From: Alistipes sp.
GTDB taxonomy: Bacteria > Bacteroidota > Bacteroidia > Bacteroidales > Rikenellaceae
DNA length: 49,780 nucleotides
Direction: 5' to 3'
Assembly: GCA_017451685.1 (NCBI GenBank)
Contig: JAFTNV010000032.1
Coordinates: 1 to 49,780, forward strand
Numbering within the stretch: position 1 is the first letter of the stretch; each line of letters begins with the position of its first letter. The notes below the pieces were generated by a model, which saw only the letters and a program-made list of their open reading frames with translations, did no database searches and was not told the DNA's origin. Shown one piece after another: positions 16,636 through 24,928 of the stretch. The position numbers were made by a program, and so were the translations under genes.

Positions 16636-18978
16636 ATGAAGAGATTAAATTGGTTGATGGCCATCTTGGCGGTGGTAACTCTATCCTTCACCGCATGCGA
16701 AAAGGATAAGACCGATCCTAAGCCCGACGATACGGAGAAACCCGATGATACAGAGAAGCCCGATGATGGTGAGAAACCCGAGGATAAGGAGCTCACGTTC
16801 CAGGTAGAGTGTGGTGATATCACCATGACGACGGTTACCTACTCAGTTACTCCCTCGGATCTCGAGGCCGACTATTTGGTTGTTGCCTACGATGCTAAGA
16901 GTGTTGAGCAGTATGCCTTGGATGCCGAGATTGTAAACATGGTGTATACAAACATTCGAGAGTATGCCGCATCTGTAGATACAACCTTCGAGGCTCTTAT
17001 GGCCGAGAAGGTGGGTAAGGGCGCGCGTGAGAATATCAAGATTGAGAATCTCAATGCCGACACCAACTACTACCTCTTGGTGTTTGGTGTTGATGCTGCT
17101 CAGAACTATGCGCTCAATAGCGCAGTGGTGCTCAAGCGCTTCAAGACCCTGGCTCCCGAGGTGGACTATTGCACCTTCACTATTGATGCTACGGCCAACC
17201 TCAACACCGCAGCTATCAAGGTTACGCCGAGCGATAATGCTCAGGAGTGGAGCCTTGTAAACGTGGATGTCGAGACGCTCAACACCTACACCTCGGCTGA
17301 GGGCGAGTATAAGTGGACCAAGGAGCAGTTCTTCGAGAATCACCTCAAGACGCAGATGGACAACCTTAAGGCTGAGGGCGTGAGCGATGCCGATGTTCGC
17401 GCGAAGCTCATCTTCAAGGGTCATAGAACGCTCCACGCAGCCAACCTTAAGCCCAAGACGAAGTATGCATGCTTCGCTGCGGGTGTTACTGTTGATGATG
17501 GTGGCCTATATGTTAGCACTGCGCTCGAGGAGTTACGCTATAACACAGGCGAGGCTGCGCCCAACGACCTCACCTTCGATGTCGATGTTATCAACGTAGA
17601 CCACTACTCTGCCGAGGTGCGCATCACGCCCTCGAATCCCGAGGCTGAGTACTACTACTACATCGATAACATAGATAGCCAGAAGAAGAGCATGAAGCCC
17701 TATGAGATTGCTAATAGCGCCGTTACGGAGTATATCTACTACTGGGAGAACTATACGGAGGTTAAGCGTCGCGACCCTGTTATGGGTGTTGTAGACCTCA
17801 CGGGTGATAACAAGTTGGAGCTTAGCATCGCCGAGACGGAGTACTACATCGTGGTCTTCAGCTTCAAGGCTAACCCCACGTATGGCACCGTTATCAACGA
17901 GGAGACGGGCGAGTACGACCAGAACCCCGGTACTATCACCTCGGTACCCGTATATGTGTCGTTCAAGACTGCGGAGCAGGGTGATCCCATGAAGGCTGAG
18001 TTTACGTTCAGCGCCTCGGAGGTAGGCCCCTACGACTTCACGTTGGAGGTTGACGCTAACGATCCTACAATCTACTATCAGCCCGGTATCGCCTATGCTG
18101 AGGGCTTCGATCCTCAGGCCGCTATCAACGCTTCGTCAGGCACGCTCGCGCAGGTTATGCAGATGTGTATGGAGGGACAGAGCCCCTCGCTCACTATCCA
18201 GGAGGCGTTGGAGGAGAAGTGTAGCCACCTCTATCGTAATGGCGACGGTAAGTATTATATCGCAAACCTCGAGCCCGAGAAGGAGTATATAGGCTATGTT
18301 TTGGTTATTGATGCTACGACGGGTAAGTTCGCAAACTGCGTATATAGCGATGTTATCGCCACGACCGTTGCCCCGGGTACGATTACGCCTACTGTCGAGC
18401 TCCTTGGTGTGTATAACGGTGATGAGGAGAATGGCACCATCTTCGGTAATGCTGAACTTACGAAGGGCAGACCTATCATCGCTGTTAGACATACTAACAT
18501 CGATGGCGCTACGGCACTCTTTAGCGCCTTGTCGGAGGATCTATACGACGATGTTGTCAAGTTAAAGGGTCAGTACATTATCGCCAACTTCCGTGGCTAT
18601 TGGCAGGATGTGAACCTCACCGTTCCCTACCACTTCTTCGTGGCTAAGTGGGATTTGGACCAGACTGTAGTGTCTTATGCTCAGGATGCTAACGGCCACG
18701 AGGCAGGTGTTGGATGCTTGGCTGTTAAGCCCACGTCGTCTGGCGATATCAACGAGCTTAAGGGCTATGTTGATGCGGTAAATGATGCTATGCCGGCGCC
18801 CGAGGCATCTATGAAGTCGCTTGTCGTTGCCGAGAGCAGCGAGCCCGCGATGAGCTGCATCTGGAGCGAGAATGTGGGTGCACCGCGCGCTGCGGAGGTT
18901 ACGTACCACGCTGTGGAGCCTCTTGTTGTTGAGAGCGACATCGTTGAGGTTAAGGTTGTTAAGGCCTTCCGCTTTTAG
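16636..18978 (+). CDS. Surface lipoprotein with four FnIII-like modules (paralogue of the preceding gene)
   Basis: The 780 residues begin with a lipoprotein signal (LSFTAC, Cys21) and a low-complexity linker of PDDTEK-type repeats (about 28-50). There is no BACON domain. Four modules follow, starting near ELTFQVECG, DYCTFTIDA, DLTFDVDVI and KAEFTFSAS. The first contains TPSDLEADYLVVAYDAKSVE, nearly the same as TPTDLEADYFIVLYDAKTIE in the upstream paralogue. The C-terminal domain has VELLGVYNGDEENG and TNIDGATALFSALSEDL, matching its paralogue. A role in surface binding is inferred; no catalytic residues are recognised. Confidence 0.85.
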   Translation: MKRLNWLMAILAVVTLSFTACEKDKTDPKPDDTEKPDDTEKPDDGEKPEDKELTFQVECGDITMTTVTYSVTPSDLEADYLVVAYDAKSVEQYALDAEIVNMVYTNIREYAASVDTTFEALMAEKVGKGARENIKIENLNADTNYYLLVFGVDAAQNYALNSAVVLKRFKTLAPEVDYCTFTIDATANLNTAAIKVTPSDNAQEWSLVNVDVETLNTYTSAEGEYKWTKEQFFENHLKTQMDNLKAEGVSDADVRAKLIFKGHRTLHAANLKPKTKYACFAAGVTVDDGGLYVSTALEELRYNTGEAAPNDLTFDVDVINVDHYSAEVRITPSNPEAEYYYYIDNIDSQKKSMKPYEIANSAVTEYIYYWENYTEVKRRDPVMGVVDLTGDNKLELSIAETEYYIVVFSFKANPTYGTVINEETGEYDQNPGTITSVPVYVSFKTAEQGDPMKAEFTFSASEVGPYDFTLEVDANDPTIYYQPGIAYAEGFDPQAAINASSGTLAQVMQMCMEGQSPSLTIQEALEEKCSHLYRNGDGKYYIANLEPEKEYIGYVLVIDATTGKFANCVYSDVIATTVAPGTITPTVELLGVYNGDEENGTIFGNAELTKGRPIIAVRHTNIDGATALFSALSEDLYDDVVKLKGQYIIANFRGYWQDVNLTVPYHFFVAKWDLDQTVVSYAQDANGHEAGVGCLAVKPTSSGDINELKGYVDAVNDAMPAPEASMKSLVVAESSEPAMSCIWSENVGAPRAAEVTYHAVEPLVVESDIVEVKVVKAFRF

Positions 18979-18997
18979 TTGATGGATTTATAATGAT

Positions 18998-19117
18998 GAG
19001 AGTGAATAAAAAGTGTATTTTGTCGTTACGCTCGCCCTCAAAATGCTCATTTACGCCGAGTAAACTCCGCTTTTTCGGGCTTCGCAAGCCTAAAACTACA
19101 TCTTTTTATTCACTCTC
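18998..19117. repeat. Palindromic interspersed element, copy 1
   Basis: This 120-base element is bounded by an exact 16-bp inverted repeat (GAGAGTGAATAAAAAG and CTTTTTATTCACTCTC). Inside, the two arms are themselves imperfectly complementary and end in a TTTAC/GTAAA hairpin. A second copy lies at 33684-33794 with about 90 percent identity by eye. It carries no coding frame, so it is MITE-like or a REP-like hairpin element. Confidence 0.8.
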
Positions 19118-19128
19118 TTAGGTATCAA

Positions 19129-19158
19129 GGGCTGGCTAAGCAACTTTTTAGTCAGCCC
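19129..19158 (+). terminator. Terminator-like hairpin before the hexosaminidase gene
   Basis: GGGCTGGCTAA and TTAGTCAGCCC pair over 11 bp with one G-T pair. It is followed by CATTTCG, a weak T tract. It lies 28 bases before the next ATG, so it may be an attenuator or simply the end of the upstream lipoprotein transcript. Confidence 0.55.
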
Positions 19159-19185
19159 CATTTCGTTAATTGCAATAATATAAGT

Positions 19186-21261
19186 ATGAGAATAAAGTAT
19201 CTATATGCGCTTGTCGTTGCTCTTGTGGTTGTTGTTGGCGATGTTGCGGCACAGCATAACATCATCACTCCCGTGCCCGCGCTGGCAACATGGGGCGAGG
19301 GGAGCGTAGACCTCAGTCGCGACCTTAAGCTCTACATTGATGCCCCGAAGGAGGATGCCACACGCCTTGAGGCGGCGGCGGAGGATACGGGCATAAGCCT
19401 TGATAGGGTGTGCCGCCCCGCGCGTAAGGGTTATATCAACCTTCGGGTTGTTGATGCGGAGGCTCTCGGCGCGATTGCTGCGGAGCGTAATGCCTCGGAG
19501 GGATATGTCATGGATATCACAACGACGGGTGTGACGATTAAGGCCACAACGGCCGCGGGCTTGTACTACGGCCTTCAGAGCCTCAAGCAGATATACGAAG
19601 CCGATGGCACACTTCCCGCATGCCATATTGCTGATGCTCCGCGCTTTGCCTACCGAGGTGTGCTTATCGACATCTCGCGTCACTTCCGCACGAAGGAGTT
19701 CCTTATGCGGCAGATAGACCAGATGGCAGCGATGAAGATGAACCGTCTGCACCTGCACCTCACGGATGCTGCGGGCTGGCGCCTCGAGGTGGATAGCTAC
19801 CCGCGCCTTACGAGCTATGCCGCATGGCGTGTGCCCCACACGTGGAAGGAGTGGTGGTATGGCGAGCGCCGCCATGTAGATGAGGGCACAGAGGGTGCCT
19901 ATGGTGGCTACCTTACGAAGGACGAGGCACGCGAGCTTGTGGCCTATGCTGCCGACCGCTATATTACCATCATCCCTGAGATAGAGATGCCCGGACACTC
20001 TGACGAGGTGCTTGCCGCCTACCCAGAGTTGCGCTGCACGCAGCTTCCCGAGCGCCAGGGCGACCTATGTATCGGCAAGGAGGCTACGTTCGAGATGATG
20101 CAGGCAATCCTCGACGAGGTTATCGAGATATTCCCCTCGGAGTATATACATATCGGTGGCGACGAGGCTGGCAAGTCGAGCTGGAAGGAGTGCGACGACT
20201 GCCGTAGGCGCATGCAGGAGGAGGGCTTGAAGGATGTAGACGAGCTCCAGAGCTATATGATTCACCGCATCGAGGAGTACCTCAATGCCCGTGGCCGCCA
20301 GATTATCGGCTGGGACGAGATTCTTCAGGGTGGCCTCGCGCCAAATGCTACGGTTATGTCGTGGCGTGGTGAGGAGGGTGGCATTGCTGCTGCCGCTGCC
20401 GGCCACGATGCCATCATGTCGCCCCACGGCTACTGCTATATCGATGCCCCGCAGGATGCCCCCTACTCGCAGCCCGAGAGCATCGGTGGCTACCTGCCAT
20501 TGGATAAGGTATACTCGTATGAGCCCACGCCCGAGAGTATGGATGCCACGGTTAGGGAGCATATCATCGGCGTGCAGGTCAACCTGTGGGCTGAGTTTAT
20601 CCCCACGGACGAGCACTATGAGCACATGCTCTGGCCACGTGCCATTGCTGTGGCGGAGATAGGGTGGAGCCAGCCTGCGCGCAGGGATTTTGGCCTCTTC
20701 CGCGAGCGTGCTGTGAGGATTGTCGACGATATGATTGCGCGCGGATATACACCCTTCGACCTTAAGAACGAGATAGGCAACCGCCCCGAGTCGCTCGAGC
20801 CCATCGACCACCTCGCCGTGGGTAAGAGCGTGAGCTACCTCTATCCCTCGTTCTACTACGCTCCGCAGTATGCCGCTGCGGGCGATGCTACGCTCACGGA
20901 CGGCCTGCGTGGCACATGGACATACGCCGATAAGCGCTGGCAGGGCTTCCTTGGCCGTGGTGGTGTAGATGTTGTCGTGGATATGGGCGCGGTAACGCAT
21001 GTTGAGAGCATCGCTGCCGACTTTATGCAGATATGTGGCCCGGGTGTCTTTATGCCCTGCCGCGTGGAGATATGGGGCTCGACGGATGGCGAGAACTATG
21101 AGCTCCTCACCGATATCGAGCATGAAGTCGTTGTCGACGAGCTGCCGTCGTTCAAGAGCTTCGGCTGGGAGGGTAGCGCCGATGTGCGGTATATACGCTA
21201 TAAGGCGCACCGAAGCAGGTATTCGGGCTTCTTGTTTACCGACGAGATTGTTGTGAGGTAG
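19186..21261 (+). CDS. Secreted GH20 beta-N-acetylhexosaminidase
   Basis: The enzyme removes terminal GlcNAc or GalNAc from glycans such as mucin or chitooligosaccharides, using the substrate acetamido group. The 691 residues start with a signal peptide (about 1-22, ending VAAQ). A GH20 N-terminal domain (about 25-150) is followed by the catalytic barrel from FAYRGVLIDISRHF. The catalytic pair is Asp326-Glu327 in HIGGDEAGKSSW. Other family marks are HLHLTDAAGWRLE, IPEIEMPGHS and the substrate-site Trp in NLWAEFI. The C-terminus (about 545-691) looks like a discoidin-type beta domain. No SusC/SusD pair is adjacent, but it sits among surface lipoproteins. Confidence 0.93.
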   Translation: MRIKYLYALVVALVVVVGDVAAQHNIITPVPALATWGEGSVDLSRDLKLYIDAPKEDATRLEAAAEDTGISLDRVCRPARKGYINLRVVDAEALGAIAAERNASEGYVMDITTTGVTIKATTAAGLYYGLQSLKQIYEADGTLPACHIADAPRFAYRGVLIDISRHFRTKEFLMRQIDQMAAMKMNRLHLHLTDAAGWRLEVDSYPRLTSYAAWRVPHTWKEWWYGERRHVDEGTEGAYGGYLTKDEARELVAYAADRYITIIPEIEMPGHSDEVLAAYPELRCTQLPERQGDLCIGKEATFEMMQAILDEVIEIFPSEYIHIGGDEAGKSSWKECDDCRRRMQEEGLKDVDELQSYMIHRIEEYLNARGRQIIGWDEILQGGLAPNATVMSWRGEEGGIAAAAAGHDAIMSPHGYCYIDAPQDAPYSQPESIGGYLPLDKVYSYEPTPESMDATVREHIIGVQVNLWAEFIPTDEHYEHMLWPRAIAVAEIGWSQPARRDFGLFRERAVRIVDDMIARGYTPFDLKNEIGNRPESLEPIDHLAVGKSVSYLYPSFYYAPQYAAAGDATLTDGLRGTWTYADKRWQGFLGRGGVDVVVDMGAVTHVESIAADFMQICGPGVFMPCRVEIWGSTDGENYELLTDIEHEVVVDELPSFKSFGWEGSADVRYIRYKAHRSRYSGFLFTDEIVVR

Positions 21262-21265
21262 CCAA

Positions 21266-21300
21266 ATAAAAATGCCGGTCACGCGACCGGCATTTCTTAT
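21266..21300. terminator. Bidirectional terminator between convergent genes
   Basis: AAATGCCGGTC and GACCGGCATTT pair perfectly around a 4-base loop at 21270-21295, and flanking A-rich and T-rich bases extend the stem. It serves the hexosaminidase gene on the plus strand and the lipoprotein gene on the minus strand. Confidence 0.9.
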
Positions 21301-21315
21301 TTGGCTTGTCATCCA

Positions 21316-22968
21316 TTAGTATGCTCCCGGGTGGCGCCACATGAGGAAGTCCATGGCATTGCCACGACCCTCGTATGTTGCGGTGTAGGGCTCGCTCTTG
21401 TATAGCTCCGAGGGGTTGCCCGCCTCGTCGCGTGCCACGGCGAGGATTATATACTCCTTGCCCCAGCGGTCGATGAAGTTCACGGGTGTGAACGACGTCT
21501 TTATCTCGCGGTTGTCTATAACGGCCTGACGTAAAGTGTCGTCATCGAGACCTTCGGTCGACACCTTGTTGTAGAGGCCATACTGTATTCCCGCGGCCTG
21601 TGGCGTTGTCGTAAACTCGTAGGCAAAGAGCGCTACATATCCTAAGTCGATGAGTTCCTGATAGTCGTCGTTTATCGCTACCACCTCCGTAAGGTCGAAG
21701 GCGCCGAGGATGTCGCACTCAATCTTTATGTCGGCAACCGCCTCGAATAGCGTCTTGAAGTCGGCGCGGAAGAACTCTGTTGTCACCACGCCACCCTCGT
21801 AGCCGAAGGCTGCGATGAAGAGGTCGGTGTTGGGGTTAAGGCTTGTGAAGGTGTACTCGAAGCCGCCACCTACGGACTGCATCGGGAAGTTTGCGACGTA
21901 GTAGTCAATAATCTCGTCACCCGTCTTACCCTCAAATGCGGCGCTCTCGAAGCATGCCACGATGTAGGGGTCGTTGTTCGAGGGTGTCACCTTTACCGTT
22001 GCCTCGCGCGCCTTGATGTTGCTCACGCTTATTGTTATTACGTTGTCCGAGGGCTCCACGGTGCCTGTTGTGAAGCTCTTCACGGTGGGGTAGGCATATA
22101 TCAGTCCCGTGGCGTTGTCTATGGGCACTGCGGCAGCGAAGTATTCGGTCTCGGCGATGAGGTCATAGTCGATGCTCTCCGTGCCACGCACCGTTAGCTC
22201 GTCTATGGCCGCCGCGAGGGGGAATCCGAACTGTAGATATAGCGCGAGCGAGCGGTAATATATGTCCATTGCCACCTCTACGAGCTGCTCCTCGGTGGGT
22301 GTTGTGTCGGGGAAGTATACATCCATCTTCTCGACGAATGAGAAGTAGTTGCCCTTGAATCCTGCGGGCTTTGTCGTCACGTTGGCATAGCACCTGTCAA
22401 TGCCGACCTCTATCTCCATTGGCATCTCGACAATCTCGGCATCGAGCGTTGTGTCGTGCAAGGTGATAACCTCCGTTGTGGGCTTTGGCATGCCGTCGAC
22501 GAACTCCACGCCGTAGGCATATATAACAAACTCCTCACCCGGGGGTACGCCGTTTACCTCGACCATGCGCACCTCGTCTGTTGTTATGTAGTACTTGCGC
22601 ACATGCTCCTCTACCGATGTTCCGTAGGTCTCGGCCTCGCGCTTGAAGAGTTCGAGGTCGAATGCGGGGATGTCGTCATCCGATGCCACATTGTTCTTGG
22701 CGAGGTTTTTAGCGGTGTCGGTTAGGTATATATACTCCATTGTCTTGTCCTTGGGGTATACGTTGAACATGAACGACAGCTCGGTCTTCTCAATCAACTG
22801 TATTTCGAAGGGGGCATCGTTTCCGGGGTCGTTGGGGTCGTTGGGGTCGTCGGTGTTTCCCGGGTTTTCGTTGTTGGGCTCGTCTTGTGGGGGCACGCTC
22901 TTCTCGCAGCCCGCCATTACGAGCCCGAGCGATGCGACGATAAGCGCCATGTAAACAATCTTTCTCAT
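21316..22968 (-). CDS. Surface lipoprotein with FnIII-like modules
   Basis: This 550-residue protein has a lipoprotein signal (LGLVMAGC, Cys21), an acidic Asn/Asp/Pro-rich linker (about 25-52) and three or four FnIII-like modules. The third contains SNIKAREATVKVTPSNNDPY, close to module three of the plus-strand paralogues. An in-frame TTG lies two codons upstream; the ATG is preferred because it gives the normal MRKI signal start and fits the promoter spacing. It is distantly paralogous to the genes at 14035 and 16636 but shorter and without a BACON domain. Function is unknown beyond likely surface binding. Confidence 0.82.
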   Translation of the reverse strand: MRKIVYMALIVASLGLVMAGCEKSVPPQDEPNNENPGNTDDPNDPNDPGNDAPFEIQLIEKTELSFMFNVYPKDKTMEYIYLTDTAKNLAKNNVASDDDIPAFDLELFKREAETYGTSVEEHVRKYYITTDEVRMVEVNGVPPGEEFVIYAYGVEFVDGMPKPTTEVITLHDTTLDAEIVEMPMEIEVGIDRCYANVTTKPAGFKGNYFSFVEKMDVYFPDTTPTEEQLVEVAMDIYYRSLALYLQFGFPLAAAIDELTVRGTESIDYDLIAETEYFAAAVPIDNATGLIYAYPTVKSFTTGTVEPSDNVITISVSNIKAREATVKVTPSNNDPYIVACFESAAFEGKTGDEIIDYYVANFPMQSVGGGFEYTFTSLNPNTDLFIAAFGYEGGVVTTEFFRADFKTLFEAVADIKIECDILGAFDLTEVVAINDDYQELIDLGYVALFAYEFTTTPQAAGIQYGLYNKVSTEGLDDDTLRQAVIDNREIKTSFTPVNFIDRWGKEYIILAVARDEAGNPSELYKSEPYTATYEGRGNAMDFLMWRHPGAY

Positions 22969-23001
22969 AGACAAAATTCTTTATGGTTAACCATTCAACC
23001 A

Positions 23002-23032
23002 CAAAGATAGAAAAATAATTTTATTAAACAAA
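23002..23032 (-). promoter_or_regulatory. Minus-strand promoter of the 550-residue lipoprotein gene
   Basis: Read on the minus strand, TTTG (23032-23029), 19 bases, then TATCTTTG (23009-23002) is an exact consensus. The TTTG lies inside the T tract of the terminator of the upstream gene, so terminator and promoter share bases. Confidence 0.85.
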
Positions 23033-23065
23033 AAAAATCGGAGCCTCCCGATTGGGAAGCTCCGA
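23028..23065 (-). terminator. Terminator of the BACON lipoprotein gene (minus strand)
   Basis: A 28-base hairpin, TCGGAGC(C)TCCC-GATT-GGGA(A)GCTCCGA, followed on the minus strand by a T run. An identical 28-base hairpin ends the next minus-strand lipoprotein gene at 25512-25539. Confidence 0.88.
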
Positions 23066-23084
23066 AAGAGGCTATATTTTTGCT

Positions 23085-24275
23085 CTATTTCTTGTAGTAT
23101 GTGAATGTTCGCGCCTCGCCACCCACGGTGAATGTGAGTGTTATTGTTCCATCCTCAGCCACGTTGCATGTGGGTTTTGGTGGGTCCGCGATGACGTTGT
23201 TCGAATACTTCGTGCCATCCACCATTAGCGAGTTCTTCTTGAACGAGAAGTGTGTTTCTTTCATCACATAGCTCGGGTCGCTCTGCCATGTGGGGTATTC
23301 GGCAACTACGGGATAGCCGTCAACAACCGAATCGGGATAGAGCACGAGTGTCACGCTGTTCTTACCTCTGCTGTCTGAAAATGGTATCTCAGTTACATAG
23401 GTGCCATATACTATCTCGCCTATCGTTGTGAGCACCACGTTTGTGGGGTCGTAGTTCTCGTCCTCCTCCTCTTCGGGCTCGCCCTTGGCTTGCTTTACGG
23501 CTACGGTGAAGCTCTTTGCGCCGTATGCTACGGTTATCGTTGCCTCGCGCGCCTCGCCATTGTTCTTTGCTACGACGAATGTCACCTTCTCGGCTGCTAC
23601 GATGTCAGTCACCCACGTGGCCTCGCACGTTGCTGTGAGCACTACGCCCTCAGCGGGATTCTCGAGGGTGTATGCTATCTCGCCCGCGCCACCCTCGGCT
23701 GCGAACTCCATCACCGCATTAGATGTGAGCGTCAGTACGGGCTCCTTCACGGGATTCTCGGCCTGCTTTACCGCCACCTCGAAGCTCTGCTCGCCGTATG
23801 TTACGGTTATCGTTGCCTCGCGCGCCTCGCCTCTGTTCGCTGTTACGGTGAACAACACCTTGGTGCTTATTGCTGTTGTTAGACCCGTTATCCAGTCGGC
23901 CTCGGTCTCTGCCTCGACTGCTACGCCCTCGGCAGGATTTTCAAGGGTGTATGTTATCTCACCCATGCCACCCTCTACAGCGAACTCCATCACCGTAATA
24001 GATGTGAGTGTCAATACGGGCTCCTTCACCTCGGGCTCGTCGCCAGTGCCAGGCTCATCGCCAGGCTCATCGCCGGGCTCATCGCCAGGCTGCTCGGGCT
24101 CGTCACCGGGCTGCTCGGGCTCGTCACCAGGCTGCTCTGGCTCATCGCCAGTGCCGGGCTCATCGCCGGGCTGCTCGGTGTTGGGCTTGTTGTCGGTATC
24201 GTCCGTGCCCTTCTCGCACGCTGCAAAGACCAATGTCATTGCAACCAATAGATAGAATAGATTCTTAAGTTTCAT
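23085..24275 (-). CDS. Surface lipoprotein with tandem-repeat linker and two BACON domains
   Basis: The 396-residue protein has a lipoprotein signal (LVFAAC, Cys20). Next comes a low-complexity linker (about 28-88) made of GDEPEQP and GDEPGDEP repeats, then two closely similar BACON domains (about 89-177 and 180-268). These share EADWIT or EATWVT, RGEAREATITV or NGEAREATITV, and a closing VAVKQA strand. The C-terminal domain (about 285-396) is beta-rich and ends TFTYYKK, resembling the end of the 1034-residue lipoprotein (TEYTFQYNK-like). The gene lies 30 bases after a four-helix-bundle gene with no promoter between them, so they may be co-transcribed. Glycan binding is inferred from the BACON domains. 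Confidence 0.87.
   Translation of the reverse strand: MKLKNLFYLLVAMTLVFAACEKGTDDTDNKPNTEQPGDEPGTGDEPEQPGDEPEQPGDEPEQPGDEPGDEPGDEPGTGDEPEVKEPVLTLTSITVMEFAVEGGMGEITYTLENPAEGVAVEAETEADWITGLTTAISTKVLFTVTANRGEAREATITVTYGEQSFEVAVKQAENPVKEPVLTLTSNAVMEFAAEGGAGEIAYTLENPAEGVVLTATCEATWVTDIVAAEKVTFVVAKNNGEAREATITVAYGAKSFTVAVKQAKGEPEEEEDENYDPTNVVLTTIGEIVYGTYVTEIPFSDSRGKNSVTLVLYPDSVVDGYPVVAEYPTWQSDPSYVMKETHFSFKKNSLMVDGTKYSNNVIADPPKPTCNVAEDGTITLTFTVGGEARTFTYYKK
24049..24180. repeat. Coding tandem repeat in the lipoprotein linker
   Basis: Units of 12 and 24 bases, variants of GGCTCATCGCCA and GGCTGCTCG on the plus strand, encode the Gly-Asp-Glu-Pro linker. Unit lengths are multiples of three, so copy-number change would alter linker length without a frameshift. 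Confidence 0.85.
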
Positions 24276-24305
24276 AATATCAGATGTGTTTGTGTTTCGT
24301 TGTTG

Positions 24306-24863
24306 TTACCTTTTATCTCTTGTTTTTAGTCTTATCTTTGTCATCTGCTCGCGGAAGCCTCCCTCGCTGGCGAAGTTCTCGCCGACCCTTCCTATGTACT
24401 TTGTTGTTAATGATATAGCTTGTCTAATAAGTACTATGGTCATATTCGCAATGGTATCATCTGTTCTACTATTTGCAAGTTCTATGAAAAATTTGGCGTC
24501 GTTGTGTTCTACGCCTAACTTAGCCATATATTTAGCTTCTTGCGAGTAGTTTTCCCATAGTTTCATGTTGCGAACACGCAGATAATCCTTGTAATCTTCC
24601 AATAGTTCGAGGAGGCTTCCTCTTGCTACGTTGAACAATCTTATGCCGCTCTCTTTTGAGGTTGACATATCTGCGTGTCCCTCGACTATATTCTGCTTTC
24701 CCGAGCGTGCTGCTTGTATCATCTGGTCGTACGTACGGTCTTTCTTGTCTATGAAGCGCGAGCAGAAGTGAAACGTGAGGTCGTAAATGACCACAGCCTT
24801 CTGGTAGCAGAGAAGCTTTTCGTAGTTAGAGTTAATGATTATTTTGTTGTTGTTGGCAATCAT
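24306..24863 (-). CDS. Four-helix-bundle protein of the S23/IVP family
   Basis: This 185-residue protein reads YEKLLCYQKAVVIYDLTFHF early on and has the family core DQMIQAARSGKQNIVEGH near residues 46-63, with further long helices after it. The family was named for proteins encoded in 23S rRNA intervening sequences and also includes the Avd accessory protein of diversity-generating retroelements; the function of stand-alone members is unclear. No reverse transcriptase or rRNA lies nearby. It is visibly richer in A+T than its neighbours and sits beside a repeat array, which suggests recent arrival. Confidence 0.82.
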   Translation of the reverse strand: MIANNNKIIINSNYEKLLCYQKAVVIYDLTFHFCSRFIDKKDRTYDQMIQAARSGKQNIVEGHADMSTSKESGIRLFNVARGSLLELLEDYKDYLRVRNMKLWENYSQEAKYMAKLGVEHNDAKFFIELANSRTDDTIANMTIVLIRQAISLTTKYIGRVGENFASEGGFREQMTKIRLKTRDKR

Positions 24864-24879
24864 TGCTGACTATTTCCGA

Positions 24880-24911
24880 CGAAGTTACTAATAAAAAGCT
24901 GAATGAACAAA
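24880..24911 (-). promoter_or_regulatory. Possible promoter of the four-helix-bundle gene
   Basis: On the minus strand TTTG (24911-24908), 20 bases, then TAACTTCG (24887-24880) differs from the consensus at one base of the -7 box. It would also serve the lipoprotein gene downstream. Confidence 0.45.
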
Positions 24912-24928
24912 TTTTTTGTAATAAAAAA

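Noticed and set aside
14035..18978. Type IX secretion cargo
   Set aside because: Both proteins have lipoprotein signals and their C-termini do not show the type IX sorting-domain pattern.
20065..21312. A 415-codon minus-strand frame opposite the hexosaminidase gene
   Set aside because: It is a shadow of a well-supported GH20 gene and shows no recognisable domain.
24306..24863. Avd protein of a diversity-generating retroelement
   Set aside because: The fold class fits, but there is no reverse transcriptase, template repeat or variable repeat in the neighbourhood.
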